From Telmatactis stephensoni (Eukaryota > Cnidaria > Anthozoa > Actiniaria > Isophelliidae), in NCBI GenBank assembly GCA_029948255.1, contig JALIZF010000932.1, positions 1 to 64,000 on the forward strand: a stretch of 64,000 bases of DNA, in the 5' to 3' direction. This document shows, piece after piece, positions 37,196 to 48,205 of the stretch. Under the pieces are notes generated by a model. It saw only the letters and a program-made list of their open reading frames with translations, searched no databases and was not told the DNA's origin. The stretch's first letter is position 1. Each line of letters starts with the position of its first letter. The translations under genes were made by a program, and so were the position numbers.

Positions 37196-38336
37196 TTCAA
37201 GGTGTGTACGTATCCCAAATCAGAGGAAGTGACAGCCAGTCATGTGGTTCAGAATCCAACCCTTGTAAAACCATCGTTATGGGTGTATGGAGGGTACAAC
37301 ACAAAGGTCATGTCTACGTTGATGGTACTGGATCAGATACAACTCCCTACACTTGCAAGTCATCTGCTTTGGGGTTGGAAGGAATTTATTCCAACAAGAG
37401 TATGGTTATTATTGGTGTCCAATCAATAGCACACGTTAAATGCCAGGAAGAGTATGATATAAGATTTTTTCCGTCCCTGCTCCATCAAAACAACACAAAC
37501 GTGAAGTTAACTAACCTACAATTTCTAAACACTTCTGTGTATGCTGAAGACGTGAACCTTTCTATCGATAAGTGTACATTTATTGGTGCATTTCAAGCTG
37601 TAAGTCTATTCCAAAAGACAAAATCCATTATCTTTTCGTTTAATAACTCTCTATGCGTGAATGTAAGTTCCTGTATAGCAATGAGTATAACTCAAAGAGT
37701 ACCACCATTAAACAATATATTCATCTCTGTGTCGAACAGTGAAGTGAAAACATCTTGGGGAACCCAACACATACCTTCCGGGATCGGTGTAACATCAACA
37801 GGTGAATACGATCCAGGGTCAATATTATGTCATATTACTCTCAAAAATATAAACTTTACACGTAACATCCTTGGGCCGAATGGTTTAATAGGGATTAATT
37901 TGACGAAAGGATTTACATCGTTGCACCTTGAGAATGTTGTGTTCTTAGAAAGCAAAACTCCAGTTCCAGTGAATACCATGATCTCTGTCTTCAGTTACAA
38001 ACATGATATGATTCTTAACAACACAAAGTTTCTTCAGAATTACCAGAGTTGGTGTGGAGCTATACAAGTAGTAACTGAACACAAAGGCAGTCTGTACATT
38101 GTAAACAGTCTTTTTGAAAAGTTCCAGACTAAATCTAAAAACCTTAGTAACATGCCAATGGTGTTATTTTGGAGTTGTGAACATGACAGTGAGGTGTACA
38201 TAGAACATGCTATTTTTAGAGACAACTTTCTGAATGGTCCCGTTGCATGGTGCATCGCGCTAAACAGTGGACGAATTGCAACGGTAACAATTTTAGATGT
38301 GATACTGAAGAACAACTCACTCGTAACCCCAAAGTT
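37196..38336 (+). pseudogene. Fourth receptor-like gene, 5' part (split by transposon 1)
   Basis: Homologous to the first 380 residues of copies A and C, entirely within the beta-helix region. Homology stops at ACTCGTAACCCCAAAGTT, where the terminal repeat of transposon 1 begins. Reading on gives a short unrelated tail ending at 38427. The continuation of the gene is at 48529-48592 and 53650-56191. Confidence 0.85.
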
Positions 38337-38902
38337 CATGGCACAGAATGACCGGACATCGCCTATTGTTAAGGCGCCAAATTCAAATCAGAGTCATCCA
38401 GGCGAAGCGCAGTTAATGAGTCAATAACAAAGGAAATAGGCCGATAGCACACAACGTCGTGTAGTAAAATCGCTGTAAAAAGTTTTTGAGAAATGACTTT
38501 AAAAATGGACCGGGTACAATTTAAAGTTAAGATGTTAGTTAAATGTTTGCACCCATAAAAAGCAAACAATTGAACAAATATTCACACTCTTTTTGACCTT
38601 AGATTTGACGAACTTTTGCATTTTTTCGTGGGGAGCTATTATTCAAGACGTGATTTTTAAGTTATCATAATACTTTCTAAAAATGGACCGGGTGTAAAAT
38701 TAAGAGGAAATCGATATCAACATTTTGCACCCTTTACGATTAGACAAACTTTTATTAAAGAACACTCTTTTTCAAACTGAATATTTGAGCTCATTATCTG
38801 GTGTTCTCGCGGCAGATGTTCAATTCCCTATGGGCCACATACTTAAATGCGAGGTGCAAGAACTCTAATTGAATTATCGACTCCCTTTGTTTTTGGTCAT
38901 TA

Positions 38903-38964
38903 ATCGGTATTAGTCGGATATACTTTGCTGATCATCGGTATTAGTCGGATATACTTTGCTGATC
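38903..38964 (+). repeat. Tandem 31-bp direct repeat upstream of the transposase gene
   Basis: Two perfect 31-bp copies beginning ATCGGTATTAGTCGGATATA, 70 bp before the transposase start. The position suits a promoter element or transposase binding site; the role is inferred. Confidence 0.8.
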
Positions 38965-39033
38965 ACGATGCGGCGATTCGGTACTGATCATTTCTGTCAT
39001 AGTCTTCGGCGTGTACGGTCATAAAAATTAGTA

Positions 39034-42000
39034 ATGGATCCAAATCAAAATCTTCCCGATCGGGAGCTCTTTTCGGAGCTCGTAGAACCCCCGATCATTC
39101 CTGTTGATTCCCTTTTAGTTCGTCGTCCTTCGATGAAGTCGTGTGGATCGTATGAATTAGAAATCAGTGGAGAAATCTTGTGGAAATGGCGTATACACAT
39201 AGGAAAACCCAGGGATCTTTTTAAGGCTCTGTGCGTTAGCCTACGACAAGTTCAGTATGAGCTGAAACCCAGCTCTCAAGAAAGAGTCCAAACATGTCTA
39301 AGGAAACATGTTTACTCTTTTTACCGAAAAATAAATGGAACAAACAACTATACAAAACAGAAAGAACTGAGGTCTTCGACCATTAAGACTATTTATCTCC
39401 ACGAAGACGAAATCGAAAAAGGCCCAGATATGTTCATGGAAGAGTTGTTTGTAGAAAACAAAAAGTTATCTGAGGAAAGATTTCAACTAATCGAACAGCA
39501 CGACGAAAGAGCCAAAGAACTCTACGATGCAATGGTGAAATTGAGATTATTAGAGAAGAACATGTACCTCGGCCATAAGGACTTTACAGAAGTAGGCAAA
39601 AAACAGCAACGCCGCCAAATTTGCAAACTACGGTAAGTCCAATTTCATTGTCCTGCTTATTGCAATTCTAAATAAGTGATAATTCCTACTTTTGATTTTT
39701 ATTTGTTTTATTCAGAGGCCTTGCAGAGCGTGCACTATGGTTTGCAGAGACCTTCGGGCTTATTCCACAAAATCTTCAGTTACAAGATCGAAATGGCCAA
39801 CAAATTGATGTTCCTTTGAGTCAAAACTCTCAAGGTAAACGCTAGGGTCAGCGTATGATTTGAAAGCCTTTGCTTGATTAAAGTATATGAATGAATTTCA
39901 CAGAAAAGCGCATTGTTTGATTTGAGATTTCGAGTTTTTTTTCATTTGTCGTTTGCATCCACGTAACAAAAAAAATTTCAATCTATCCGTAATACTGCCT
40001 AAAAACAGTTAAAAAGTTAAAATTTACTGAGAAAATATGTCAGGCCGATACCGTTCATTGAATTCTTAGAGTCCTCAGTCTGAATTGTGACGAATTGTGA
40101 GACCAGTCCTAGATTCGTTTAGATATAAATTAAGACGAATTGTTTTCTTGACAGTTTAAGTCCGCGATACATGCTCTATTTTTTTCTCGCGCTCGCAATG
40201 GAATTTCAGATTTTGTTGTAAAGAAAATCTTGCAGCGTCTATCAACACTCTGTAACAATCGCGCAAATTCAAAAATGTTGCAAGGAAAAGTTTAAATTGT
40301 TGAACTTTCTGCAACAATAAAATTGTTGCAGGTATTCGTTGCTGGCATCGTTGTTGAACATGATGCACTTAGCAGCAAACAAAATTTTGCAACAAAATTT
40401 CTAGAATTGCATTGCGAGCGCGAAAAAAATAATGCATCGTCAGGTATTGCCTGCTTTAGTGTAGCTTATGTATGTAACTTTCTTTGTAGTTTGTATGAAT
40501 GACCAACTGATGGATACTAACACAAAAAGGAGCTCCTATGAACACCTAGATGACCAAGAAAGAGAAAAAGTGAAATCCATTGTCTACATCATGGACAGAT
40601 TTTCTCTTTCGGGGGAGGGCTACCATGAACTTACTCAACAAGAGCCAAGTCTGCCAAGATCCTACATTGTTCAAAGCTGTGTAGAATCATTGAACAAAAA
40701 CTGGGATGTTACAAAGACACCTGGGAATTGTGCTGGTGCAGAGCTACCATTTAAGATGTTGTTGGAAAAGGAAATTGAGAAACTTGTAAGTCTATAAACT
40801 CTAATAATGCAGTCTACCTTAGTAATTATTGGTGGTAGTGACAGAACCATTGTTATTTCACTGGAGTGGTACAAGGTTAATCCCAAACTGCTTAAATTGT
40901 ATGTGAACTCAGCTTGTTTGATGTGTTATTCCCTTTGATTGTTACAAAAATGTGAAAACAATAAGTACTACAAGTACTTGGTGGTACAAGATTAATGTGA
41001 GACACTAACAGTTATCATGCATGTGTATTTATTTTTTCTTAGATTGCCCAACGTGGAGCAGAAAATGTGTATCACTGTAGAGTTAAAATATCTGGTGATG
41101 GTGCATCCATGTCTCGCACGAGTAACCTTTTTGTATGCTCATTTTCACTTATTGATAATGGTACAACTGCTCTCTCTAGTGAAGGTTAGCTCTATTGCTT
41201 TGGATGCTTGTTAAAGTTATTAATCATGTGCATACAAAAATTTAAGAATTCTAATTGGCTGAAAGCACCTCAATTTAATTCAAATTATTGGTTGAAAGTG
41301 TGCATATTTTGAAATTTAGAGTGCATACTTTGAAATTGATTATCATTGGTTGGCTGTAGCACTTGAAAGGTTTTCTACAATCACCAATAAGAAAATTTTT
41401 ATTGAATGGATTGCCACTCAAAGAAGTATACAAGCATAACTAACAAAATTTGTATGCATATGATAAATAAATAATCACATAATTTTCTCGTGCAATTTAG
41501 AATAAATTAGGAAGTTCCCAAAGTTTTCACTGTTTACAAATTGCAATTGCCTAGGGCTCGTGCAATATTTTGTTAAACACAGAAAACTTTACTCGTCCTA
41601 ATTTATTCTAAATTGCACTCAAAATCATATGATTACCTACACTATATACTGTAATCAACACTATTTACCAAGGTAATTATATCTTATAGGAAACCATTCT
41701 ATTGCTGTAGTGAAGTGCAGTGAAGACTACAACACCTTAAAGTCTTCACTCAAGAATGTTATCAGTGGTATTAACCAACTGATTGAAGTCGGTGAAATGA
41801 GTGTCCATGGACACAAAGTGAAACTCAGCTTTTTTCTTGGAGGAGATTACAAGTTCTTGTTGTTGGCACATGGAATGGATGGTGCAACATCAAATCACTC
41901 ATGCATCTGGTGCAAAGTCCATAAAAATGAGAGGTTTGCCTAATATAAAATATTACAAAAACATTTATCAGTAAATTTGATAGCCCTCTCTGAATATTTA

Positions 42001-44112
42001 TACAAAACAATACCTTCTACTGAAATACTAAGATAAAAATAATGGTGCTATCAGATTCTTAAGGGGTTAAAAAAATATGCAAAATACTAAAATTATACTT
42101 TGTATTGAATTTGGCCATAGTTCCAATTTACAACAATGTTTATTATTTGTTTTTCCAATGATTTTCACATTAGATGCAACCTGTCACTTCAACACTCCCA
42201 TTTCCAAAGCAAAGAAATGAAAAGAATAAAGGATGACAACTGGCACAAACAGTCCGGATGCTTTGCACAGCCACTATTTAACATTCCTTTAAGCCATGTA
42301 GTGATTGATGACCTCCATCTGCTTCTGCGTGTTACAGACAGGATGGAAAAAGGAATTGTTATGGAAGTATTGGACATGGATCAGGTTTGTATTATTATTA
42401 TAACTCAGATTATGTGCTTTTACATATTTGGATAAACTGTCAGTCAAAAAATATACATGTATCAAAGATCCATATATTACCAAATTGAATAAATGTTGTC
42501 ACAATCTACCTTTGAAAACAAAAGTGTCAACATTTTTTTAAATTTGGTGTATGTATTTAATGTTCTATGTTAACAGAGAGATAAATCTAAAGCAAACTCC
42601 CAAGGACTGATAGATGCAATGAAATCCATTGGTATTTCCTTCAATATATGGAAGAAGAAGGAGTCATCACAGTTCGAATGGACTTCACTTATGGGGAGGG
42701 ATAAAAACATAATGCTGAGAAAGCTGCCTGAAAAGTTCCACCTTTTCCTCAAGCCAACAAGTGTTGAGTCAACCAAAAAGCTTTGGCAGGTATTAAGTTG
42801 AATAAGCATATCAGTGCAATCATCTAAAGTTGTAACATTTAAACTATATTCTATATGATCTTGTGACAAATCATAAGTTTGAGTTCTAAAATTTATTATC
42901 TCCTACGCATTCTATTATATAAAATTTATCTTTGATGTATAAATATCATTGTCTTAATTTTCAACAATATTTCTCAATAGGATTTTCAACACCTATATGA
43001 CCAATTGAAAAAAAACAACTCAGACGAAGATATCAAGCTGTTTGAAAGAAAGGTATTGACAGAAATACTGTTATGCAAAATACATTGAGCAAATATCCAA
43101 ACATTGAATCTTAAATATTGTTTACAAATGCATTCAGCACATGTGAGATTCAACATTTGGGTCTTGGCCTACGAATTTGAATGAAATAGTGCTAAATCCA
43201 GATCATTATTCATAAATCATACAGGAATATTCCTGACTGGTTATCATTAACTAATTATTGGTTGATGAAAACCATCCAGGAATATTCCTATATGATTTAT
43301 TAATATTCCTTGTATTATTTATTTTAGGCAAAGGAATGGGGTCAGTGCCTTTTGGATATGAGAGGACCAGGTTATTCAGCAACTATATCAATAACTCCAT
43401 ACATCCACACGTTCATTTATCACGTACCAGACATGCTGAGAAAGTACAAAAGCATAGCAATATTTGCAGGACAAGGTAATAAGTGGACAAGTTTCATATC
43501 TAAAAGTTTGCATAAGAATTGTGTTATGTAAATAAAACTTAAGTGAATGATCATAATGTTCCTTAATTGTCTTTTTCAGGTGTAGAGAAAAAGAATGATG
43601 ATTTCCGTAGGTACTTCCACAGGAAGATCAACAGATGGGATGCCTGCCGAAGTATGCTGTTAGTAGATAAGAGACGAGAAGCCCTGAAAGAGTCAGCGAG
43701 GGAAAAGAGAGGCTACACAAAAAGAGACAGACAGCACTGGGAGGAAGGGGGCAAGTCTGAAGTGATCAGAAAAATACCCAGGATATCAAATGAGGTAAAA
43801 ACAGTAGGTGATGCAGGTCCATTAGATAGTAAAAGAAGGATTCAATGTGGAATGAATAAAATGCTGAAAAGCACCTTCAAATTAATTAATCATGTTTTTA
43901 TGTAAATTTGAATATATTTACAGATTGAACAAGATCCACAAACCAAGACAAGGCTTCAAATGACACTGGAGGAATTGCAGAAGCAAAAGAAACCACAGCT
44001 TGCTGAGCTACTGCTGAGTCTGGGCAACCCAGTTCAACCAAAGAAAACTACAAAACAAGAGATGCTCAGAAGAATTCTGGATGTTGCTGAACCAAAGATC
44101 TGCAGCAGTTAA
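39034..44112 (+). CDS. RAG1-core-like DDE transposase, 11 exons
   Basis: Joining exons 39034-39632, 39716-39834, 40490-40785, 41043-41184, 41690-41933, 42174-42384, 42577-42789, 42981-43052, 43328-43475, 43580-43794 and 43924-44112 gives 815 residues; every intron is GT-AG and phases agree. Candidate catalytic residues are D357 (SGDGASMSRTS), D438 (FLGGDYKFLL) and E684 (GQGVEKKND); a zinc site is C457/C460 (CIWC) and H659/H664 (YIHTFIYH). D438 to C457 is 19 and H664 to E684 is 20, the same as RAG1 D708-C727 and H942-E962. The C-terminal 40 residues look SAP-like. The start ATG follows AATTAGTA. A canonical histone-type hairpin follows the stop. It probably cuts and joins the element's own ends. 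Alternative: another CACTA/Transib-related family. Confidence 0.75.
40168..40438. mobile_element. 270-bp MITE in transposase intron 2
   Basis: Inverted ends share TTTTTTTCGCGCTCGCAATG-like sequence (with CTCGCGCTCGCAATG on the left). It lies wholly inside an intron and leaves the transposase frame intact. Confidence 0.6.
41490..41618. repeat. Foldback repeat in transposase intron 4
   Basis: GTGCAATTTAGAATAAATTA at the left is answered by its complement at the right end of the 129-bp segment. Probably a small MITE. Confidence 0.65.
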
Positions 44113-44133
44113 AGCCACCACAAATCAAACAAT

Positions 44134-44149
44134 GGCTCTTTTCAGAGCC
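44134..44149 (+). promoter_or_regulatory. Canonical histone-type 3' stem-loop after the transposase
   Basis: GGCTCTTTTCAGAGCC (6-bp stem, TTTC loop) followed by ACCCC lies 21 nt after the stop codon. It is the standard replication-dependent histone mRNA hairpin; purine-rich AATAAAAGAAATGA follows about ten bases later in the place of the U7-binding downstream element. It predicts SLBP/U7-dependent, S-phase-linked 3' processing. Confidence 0.85.
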
Positions 44150-45978
44150 ACCCCATGAATAAAAGAAATGACCTGATGCTTTTCATAAACACAAGCACAC
44201 ACAATATTACAATAAGTTAGGGATGGTTCATAATTTATGTAGTGGGGGCTATGATGATTTTAGTTTTTTTCCTGACCCCCCTCATTGGATATCCCTTTAC
44301 CATAGGTAAAATAACATCCCTCCTTCCTTGTCCACTATTTTCCACTTAAAAATCCTCTGAAATGGTTAGACAGGGTATTAAAAGAGTGAAAAATAATATA
44401 TTTACTATATATGAAATTTAAGTATCTGTTTTTAAAAATGCAAAAATTAAATTACTAAGTTGCCGATGAAACAAGTTCATAATAATGAAATAAACTACAG
44501 TCTTCAAAACTGACAGCGAAGAGGATACCAGTGATAGTTCCAATTTGAGTTTTGACTGAAACAGAAAGTGACAGCAGTGCTGACACTGAACTAATTGTTT
44601 GTTTGTGGCCAGTGAAAAGGTTAATATATAAGAAACCAGAAGTTTTGCATTTTAGTAGCAAGTCAAAGAACTAGTATATTATAGCTGGGTTTTGATTTTC
44701 AAATAGATAACTTGTTGCATGGCCTGTTGCTCCATCAAGTTTTTTTGAACAAATAGATGTCTGAGTTAATACTTTATGAACTGTTTTTTCTGCTACATCG
44801 TATGTAAATTAAGTAATGGCCACCCCTAGGACCAAGCTATACACTAGGAGGTTTGTGCAAATAGAAGTGGTCCTAATATACACTTTTAGCTTATAATTTT
44901 GTCTCTTTACCAAAGCCTAAATAAACTTAACTTATAAAGCTTACTGCTTAAAAATGAACAATTTTTTTACTTATTAGTACATTCAGTTTTCAAAATTTCG
45001 AATCTTTTATAGCTTGATATTTAACTATTTTTCTAGAATTTAAGTTAAGGCATATATGACATTGAATACTCCAGAATATATTCTAACCTTGAGAGAGGTA
45101 GTCAGCTACTCGTGGAAGCCATGTTGGAATTTCCATAACCAGTTCCACACTTCAAATTCAAGCTTACATTAGAAGTTGCTTTGGTTTATATGGATCATCA
45201 CACTTCAAAATGTCTGTTACAAATGCTGAACCTCAACTAGCTCATTCAGTATGAAATAAACCAGCCGAGTCTTCCAGTAAAAGGTTTTACCCTCCTATGG
45301 ATGTCCAAAGCAGCCATGCATTCGGTTAGCATGTGCTTCACTTATCGAATTGGGCTTCCTGTTGTGTAATACTGCACGTGATACAGTCAAACCTCTATTA
45401 ATATTGGAGTCGTTTTCGTAGGAGTGGGAACACTGTACGGTTACGATACGATTAAAGCAGGAATTTCGAATGTTTTTATAGAAACTATGATACTGGTACG
45501 GTTACGATACGGTATGGTAAGTTTCCCACTCATACGAATACGACTCGAAGCGGCCCCCTATTTAGCGGTCACTTAATAATTTCCCGAAATTCGCTTCCCA
45601 TGTTTACTGTAAACCCAACTTGACCTCTCATAAGTGGTCACTTCTACTAAGCGGACGCCGTCATACTTTGGACTTTGCAAATGGCTTATTTTATTGCAAT
45701 TTACGTCTATTAAACGGTCACCTCTTGAAGAACTTTCGCTAGCCCTAAGCTAAGCAAAGTATATTTGTTTCGCCAAATTAACTCGGTTGCGCCATCCAAA
45801 ATCCCAGACGACCATAACTGATTTTTCGCGTTAATATGATCGATTTCGTGTTCTACAGTAGTTCGGCATATAACATGCTAATATTTAATAATACTTTATT
45901 TCATGTTTTTTTTATTTATGCTTTTATGGATTATGTAAAAAATAAAGCAACTGGTCAATGACTTTCAAGCGATTTGGT
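44150..45978. other. Non-coding spacer of transposon 1
   Basis: No convincing gene. At 45383-45735 there is a TE-like patch: ACAGTCAAACCTCTATTAA, inverted GTAGGAGTGGGAA / TTCCCACTCATAC sequences and repeated GCGGTCAC motifs, which resembles the end of a pogo/Tc1-type element. Confidence 0.45.
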
Positions 45979-45994
45979 GGCTCCTAATAGAGCC
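45979..45994 (-). promoter_or_regulatory. Histone-type 3' stem-loop after the chromodomain gene
   Basis: On the minus strand GGCTCTATTAGGAGCC (6-bp stem with one G-T pair, ATTA loop) followed by ACCAAA, 23 nt after the stop. Purine-rich TTGAAAGTCA follows at about the U7-site distance. The stem, position and flank match the histone pattern, but the loop differs from the canonical UUUC/UUAC. Confidence 0.65.
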
Positions 45995-46017
45995 GGTTGA
46001 TTTGCACGTTAGATTGT

Positions 46018-46644
46018 CTAAACGTGCTCCTTGAAGAAGGAGATTTGGAGTTTTTGAACGTGTCTTGTTTTCCACCCTACGAAGTTCGGCGAGCGGCCAA
46101 GGATCATTCGCATGGAGACTGGAAATTCAATTACTCGACGAGCACCAGACAGAGTGACGGTTCTTTCCAAGTACTGTTCGAGGCCAGCGTCCACAAAGTC
46201 TTGCTTGGAGGCCATGTAGGGTTTTCTCGTGATCAGTGATGGCATCTTTTTAAAAAGTGTTCTGACCACTTCATGTTTCACATTGATCGTCTCAGTTGTC
46301 TTTAATCCTGTCTTTAGACCTTTTTCTAGAAGGAGAGCCAGTTCTTCTTTAAAGTCTTGAACTCTTTCAGGGTTTGGACTTGGGTGTTCGAAAGCTTGTA
46401 CTTCAGAGTTTGGCAAGTGTTTTGTTGTCTCCCACGTACTGTCCTCTATGTTCCAGTTCAGCCACTTGACGAGATACTGTATTTCGCCATCTTTTCTTCG
46501 TTTAGCTAGCAATCTTTCCACAAAATAAATTCCATCTAGGAGCTCTCGTTTTGATACTGCACGTTTCCTAAAGGAAACATTACAGTCTACCTCATTGAGA
46601 TTGGCAAAATAGCCTGGAGGAGGTCGATCACGCTTACTCATCAT
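46018..46644 (-). CDS. Chromodomain protein of transposon 1
   Basis: A single-exon frame of 208 residues. Residues 39-75 form a chromodomain (IYFVERLLAKRR, IQYLVKWLNW, STWE). The methyl-lysine cage positions are filled by Y40, W61 and W64, so binding of a methylated histone tail is plausible. The rest is basic and unrecognised, ending in FFKEHV. The gene is convergent with the transposase. A TATA box lies about 40 bp upstream of the start and a histone-type hairpin 23 nt after the stop; with no intron this is the layout of a histone gene. Inferred role: chromatin targeting of the transposase. It could instead be a captured host gene without a transposition role. Confidence 0.8.
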   Translation of the reverse strand: MMSKRDRPPPGYFANLNEVDCNVSFRKRAVSKRELLDGIYFVERLLAKRRKDGEIQYLVKWLNWNIEDSTWETTKHLPNSEVQAFEHPSPNPERVQDFKEELALLLEKGLKTGLKTTETINVKHEVVRTLFKKMPSLITRKPYMASKQDFVDAGLEQYLERTVTLSGARRVIEFPVSMRMILGRSPNFVGWKTRHVQKLQISFFKEHV

Positions 46645-46682
46645 GTTGCAGATTACTGACTAAAACAAGTGTAAGACGAGTG

Positions 46683-46690
46683 TATTTATA
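46683..46690 (-). promoter_or_regulatory. TATA box of the chromodomain gene
   Basis: TATAAATA on the minus strand, about 40 bp before the ATG, implying a very short 5' leader. An inverted CCAAT box (ATTGG on the minus strand) lies about 30 bp further upstream, near 46717. Confidence 0.6.
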
Positions 46691-47099
46691 GCCAAAGGAA
46701 GGATCGAAATGCACCAATCACAAAACAATCTTACGGTCGGTAACCGTTTGACTAGTAATTCATGATCAATGAACCATCGATCGCGGGCGCATGGCGGTAA
46801 ATTTCAAGTGAATAATGTCTGTAATCAGATTTGGTTCATCGATACTCATGACATTAAATTTACTGGTTTAGATATAACCGTACCGTTGTAAAATTTAAGT
46901 TGAAGCTATCGTTAAAAGACTGCAGATTTTTGAATAAACAAAATATCATCGCAATAAACTTTTCGATTTTCCATTGGTTCGTCATTCTCCCAGTTTCCTG
47001 CTATGAAATTTGATTCTGTGAACATTTGCTGTCGTGTTTCTACCGACGGTCTCACGTAGTCCTGCTGATCGATACATGTTTCTGATCTAAACTAATCTC

Positions 47100-47682
47100 A
47101 TGGCCTCAACCGTTAATTTTACGGTAAGACATTTTATATCAAACTTTATTCAACTGCATTCAAAGCCTTTACACATGTCATTACTATTGCAACATGCAGA
47201 TTTCAATCACCGATTCGCAAGTGAAAGATTACCTTGAAGAACTGTCAAGCTACCTCCAAGGGCATCTACAAAAAATTGACGAGGTACCTTTATTTAATTT
47301 CTTATCTTATCTGTATTTATCATCTCATTATGTTTATGTGTCTTCAGAAAAATCCAGGCCTGGACCCAATTGCGCGATGGTAAATACTTTTTACATTTGT
47401 TTGCTGTGTTCTCAGACTTCTCAGTATAGCCTGTACTATAAATAACAAGCGTTTGTGCTCTAAAAATGTAGGGACATGATGTTAGCACATAATATGGCGT
47501 TCATAAGGGAGCAATTCCCTAACAACTATCCTCTCCCTGAGAATTGTAAGTAGACGGCAGTAGATATTTATAAACCACTCAAATTGTTTACACGGTCTGA
47601 TGTATGTGTTCATGTCAATTTAGCATCTTCATTGATGGGACCGCCAAAATGCCCTCCACCCAAGAGCCACCAAAAGAAGTGA
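47100..47682 (+). CDS. Small unknown protein of transposon 1, five exons
   Basis: Exons 47100-47123, 47200-47283, 47348-47379, 47472-47545 and 47624-47682 have GT-AG borders and compatible phases, giving 90 residues. The protein starts MASTVNFT, has an acidic, probably helical middle (VKDYLEELSSYLQGHL) and a Pro/Lys-rich tail (PPKCPPPKSHQKK). I do not recognise the family. AATAAA at about 47760 suggests ordinary polyadenylation, unlike its three neighbours. The conserved splice phases support a real gene, but the exons are short and the model needs transcripts. Confidence 0.6.
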
Positions 47683-47950
47683 AGTAGATGCTGCGATGTT
47701 TGTAATATTTATTCAGCAATGTTTGTAAATGAATATAATACTATAAAATGATCTGTAGTGAATAAATGTCTTTGAAACGTGTTGCATTTGCCGTCTTTTG
47801 TGCTTCAGCAGTTACTTGTAACAACAAAGCATCAATAAAAGGGTCTTGAAGGCGATTGAAGGCAGTGGGTCTTGAATTGACATGAATTAATGTACTGAAG
47901 AACTGAACTCAAACAAGCATTCATTGAGCATTGACTTTTGAAAATGTGGT

Positions 47951-47966
47951 GGCTCCTAGAGGAGCC
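47951..47966 (-). promoter_or_regulatory. Histone-type 3' stem-loop after the 69-residue gene
   Basis: On the minus strand GGCTCCTCTAGGAGCC (6-bp stem, TCTA loop) followed by ACCACA, 29 nt after the stop codon, with AAAAGTCAATG downstream. Third hairpin of the same design in the element; the loop is non-canonical. Confidence 0.6.
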
Positions 47967-47995
47967 GTTGTTTATAACACTCAGCCACAAGAGAG

Positions 47996-48205
47996 TTATT
48001 GCGACTTTTTGTTCATCGCTTGAAGTAATTCGTCTCCACGGAGAGCATTTTCTCTTTTCAGCGGCGGAGGTGGGCAGAGGGACCACAATAATTCTTTAGT
48101 TTTGAAATTTTCTTCGTTCTTTTCTGTTTTTCTTTTTAGTGGAGGCGTAATCGGTGGTGTAATAACCTCATCCGTTGCCTTGCTTGAAACTGTATTTCGA
48201 TTCAT
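47996..48205 (-). CDS. Small Pro-rich basic protein of transposon 1
   Basis: From the ATG at 48205 the frame encodes 69 residues. Two PPxxPPLKR-like motifs (PPITPPLKRK and PPPPLKREN) bracket a charged stretch; the end is LLQAMNKKSQ. The frame stays open further upstream with a hydrophobic stretch but without a Met, so I chose the first ATG, about 130 bp downstream of a weak TATA (GGATATAAC). A histone-type hairpin follows the stop. It is not recognised; small histone-fold or DNA-binding partners are possible, but nothing in the sequence shows this. Confidence 0.5.
   Translation of the reverse strand: MNRNTVSSKATDEVITPPITPPLKRKTEKNEENFKTKELLWSLCPPPPLKRENALRGDELLQAMNKKSQ

Noticed and set aside
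39034..44112. Assignment of the transposase to KDZ/Zisupton or hAT
   Set aside because: The CxxC after the second Asp, the HxxxxH before the Glu and their distances fit the RAG1/Transib pattern better.
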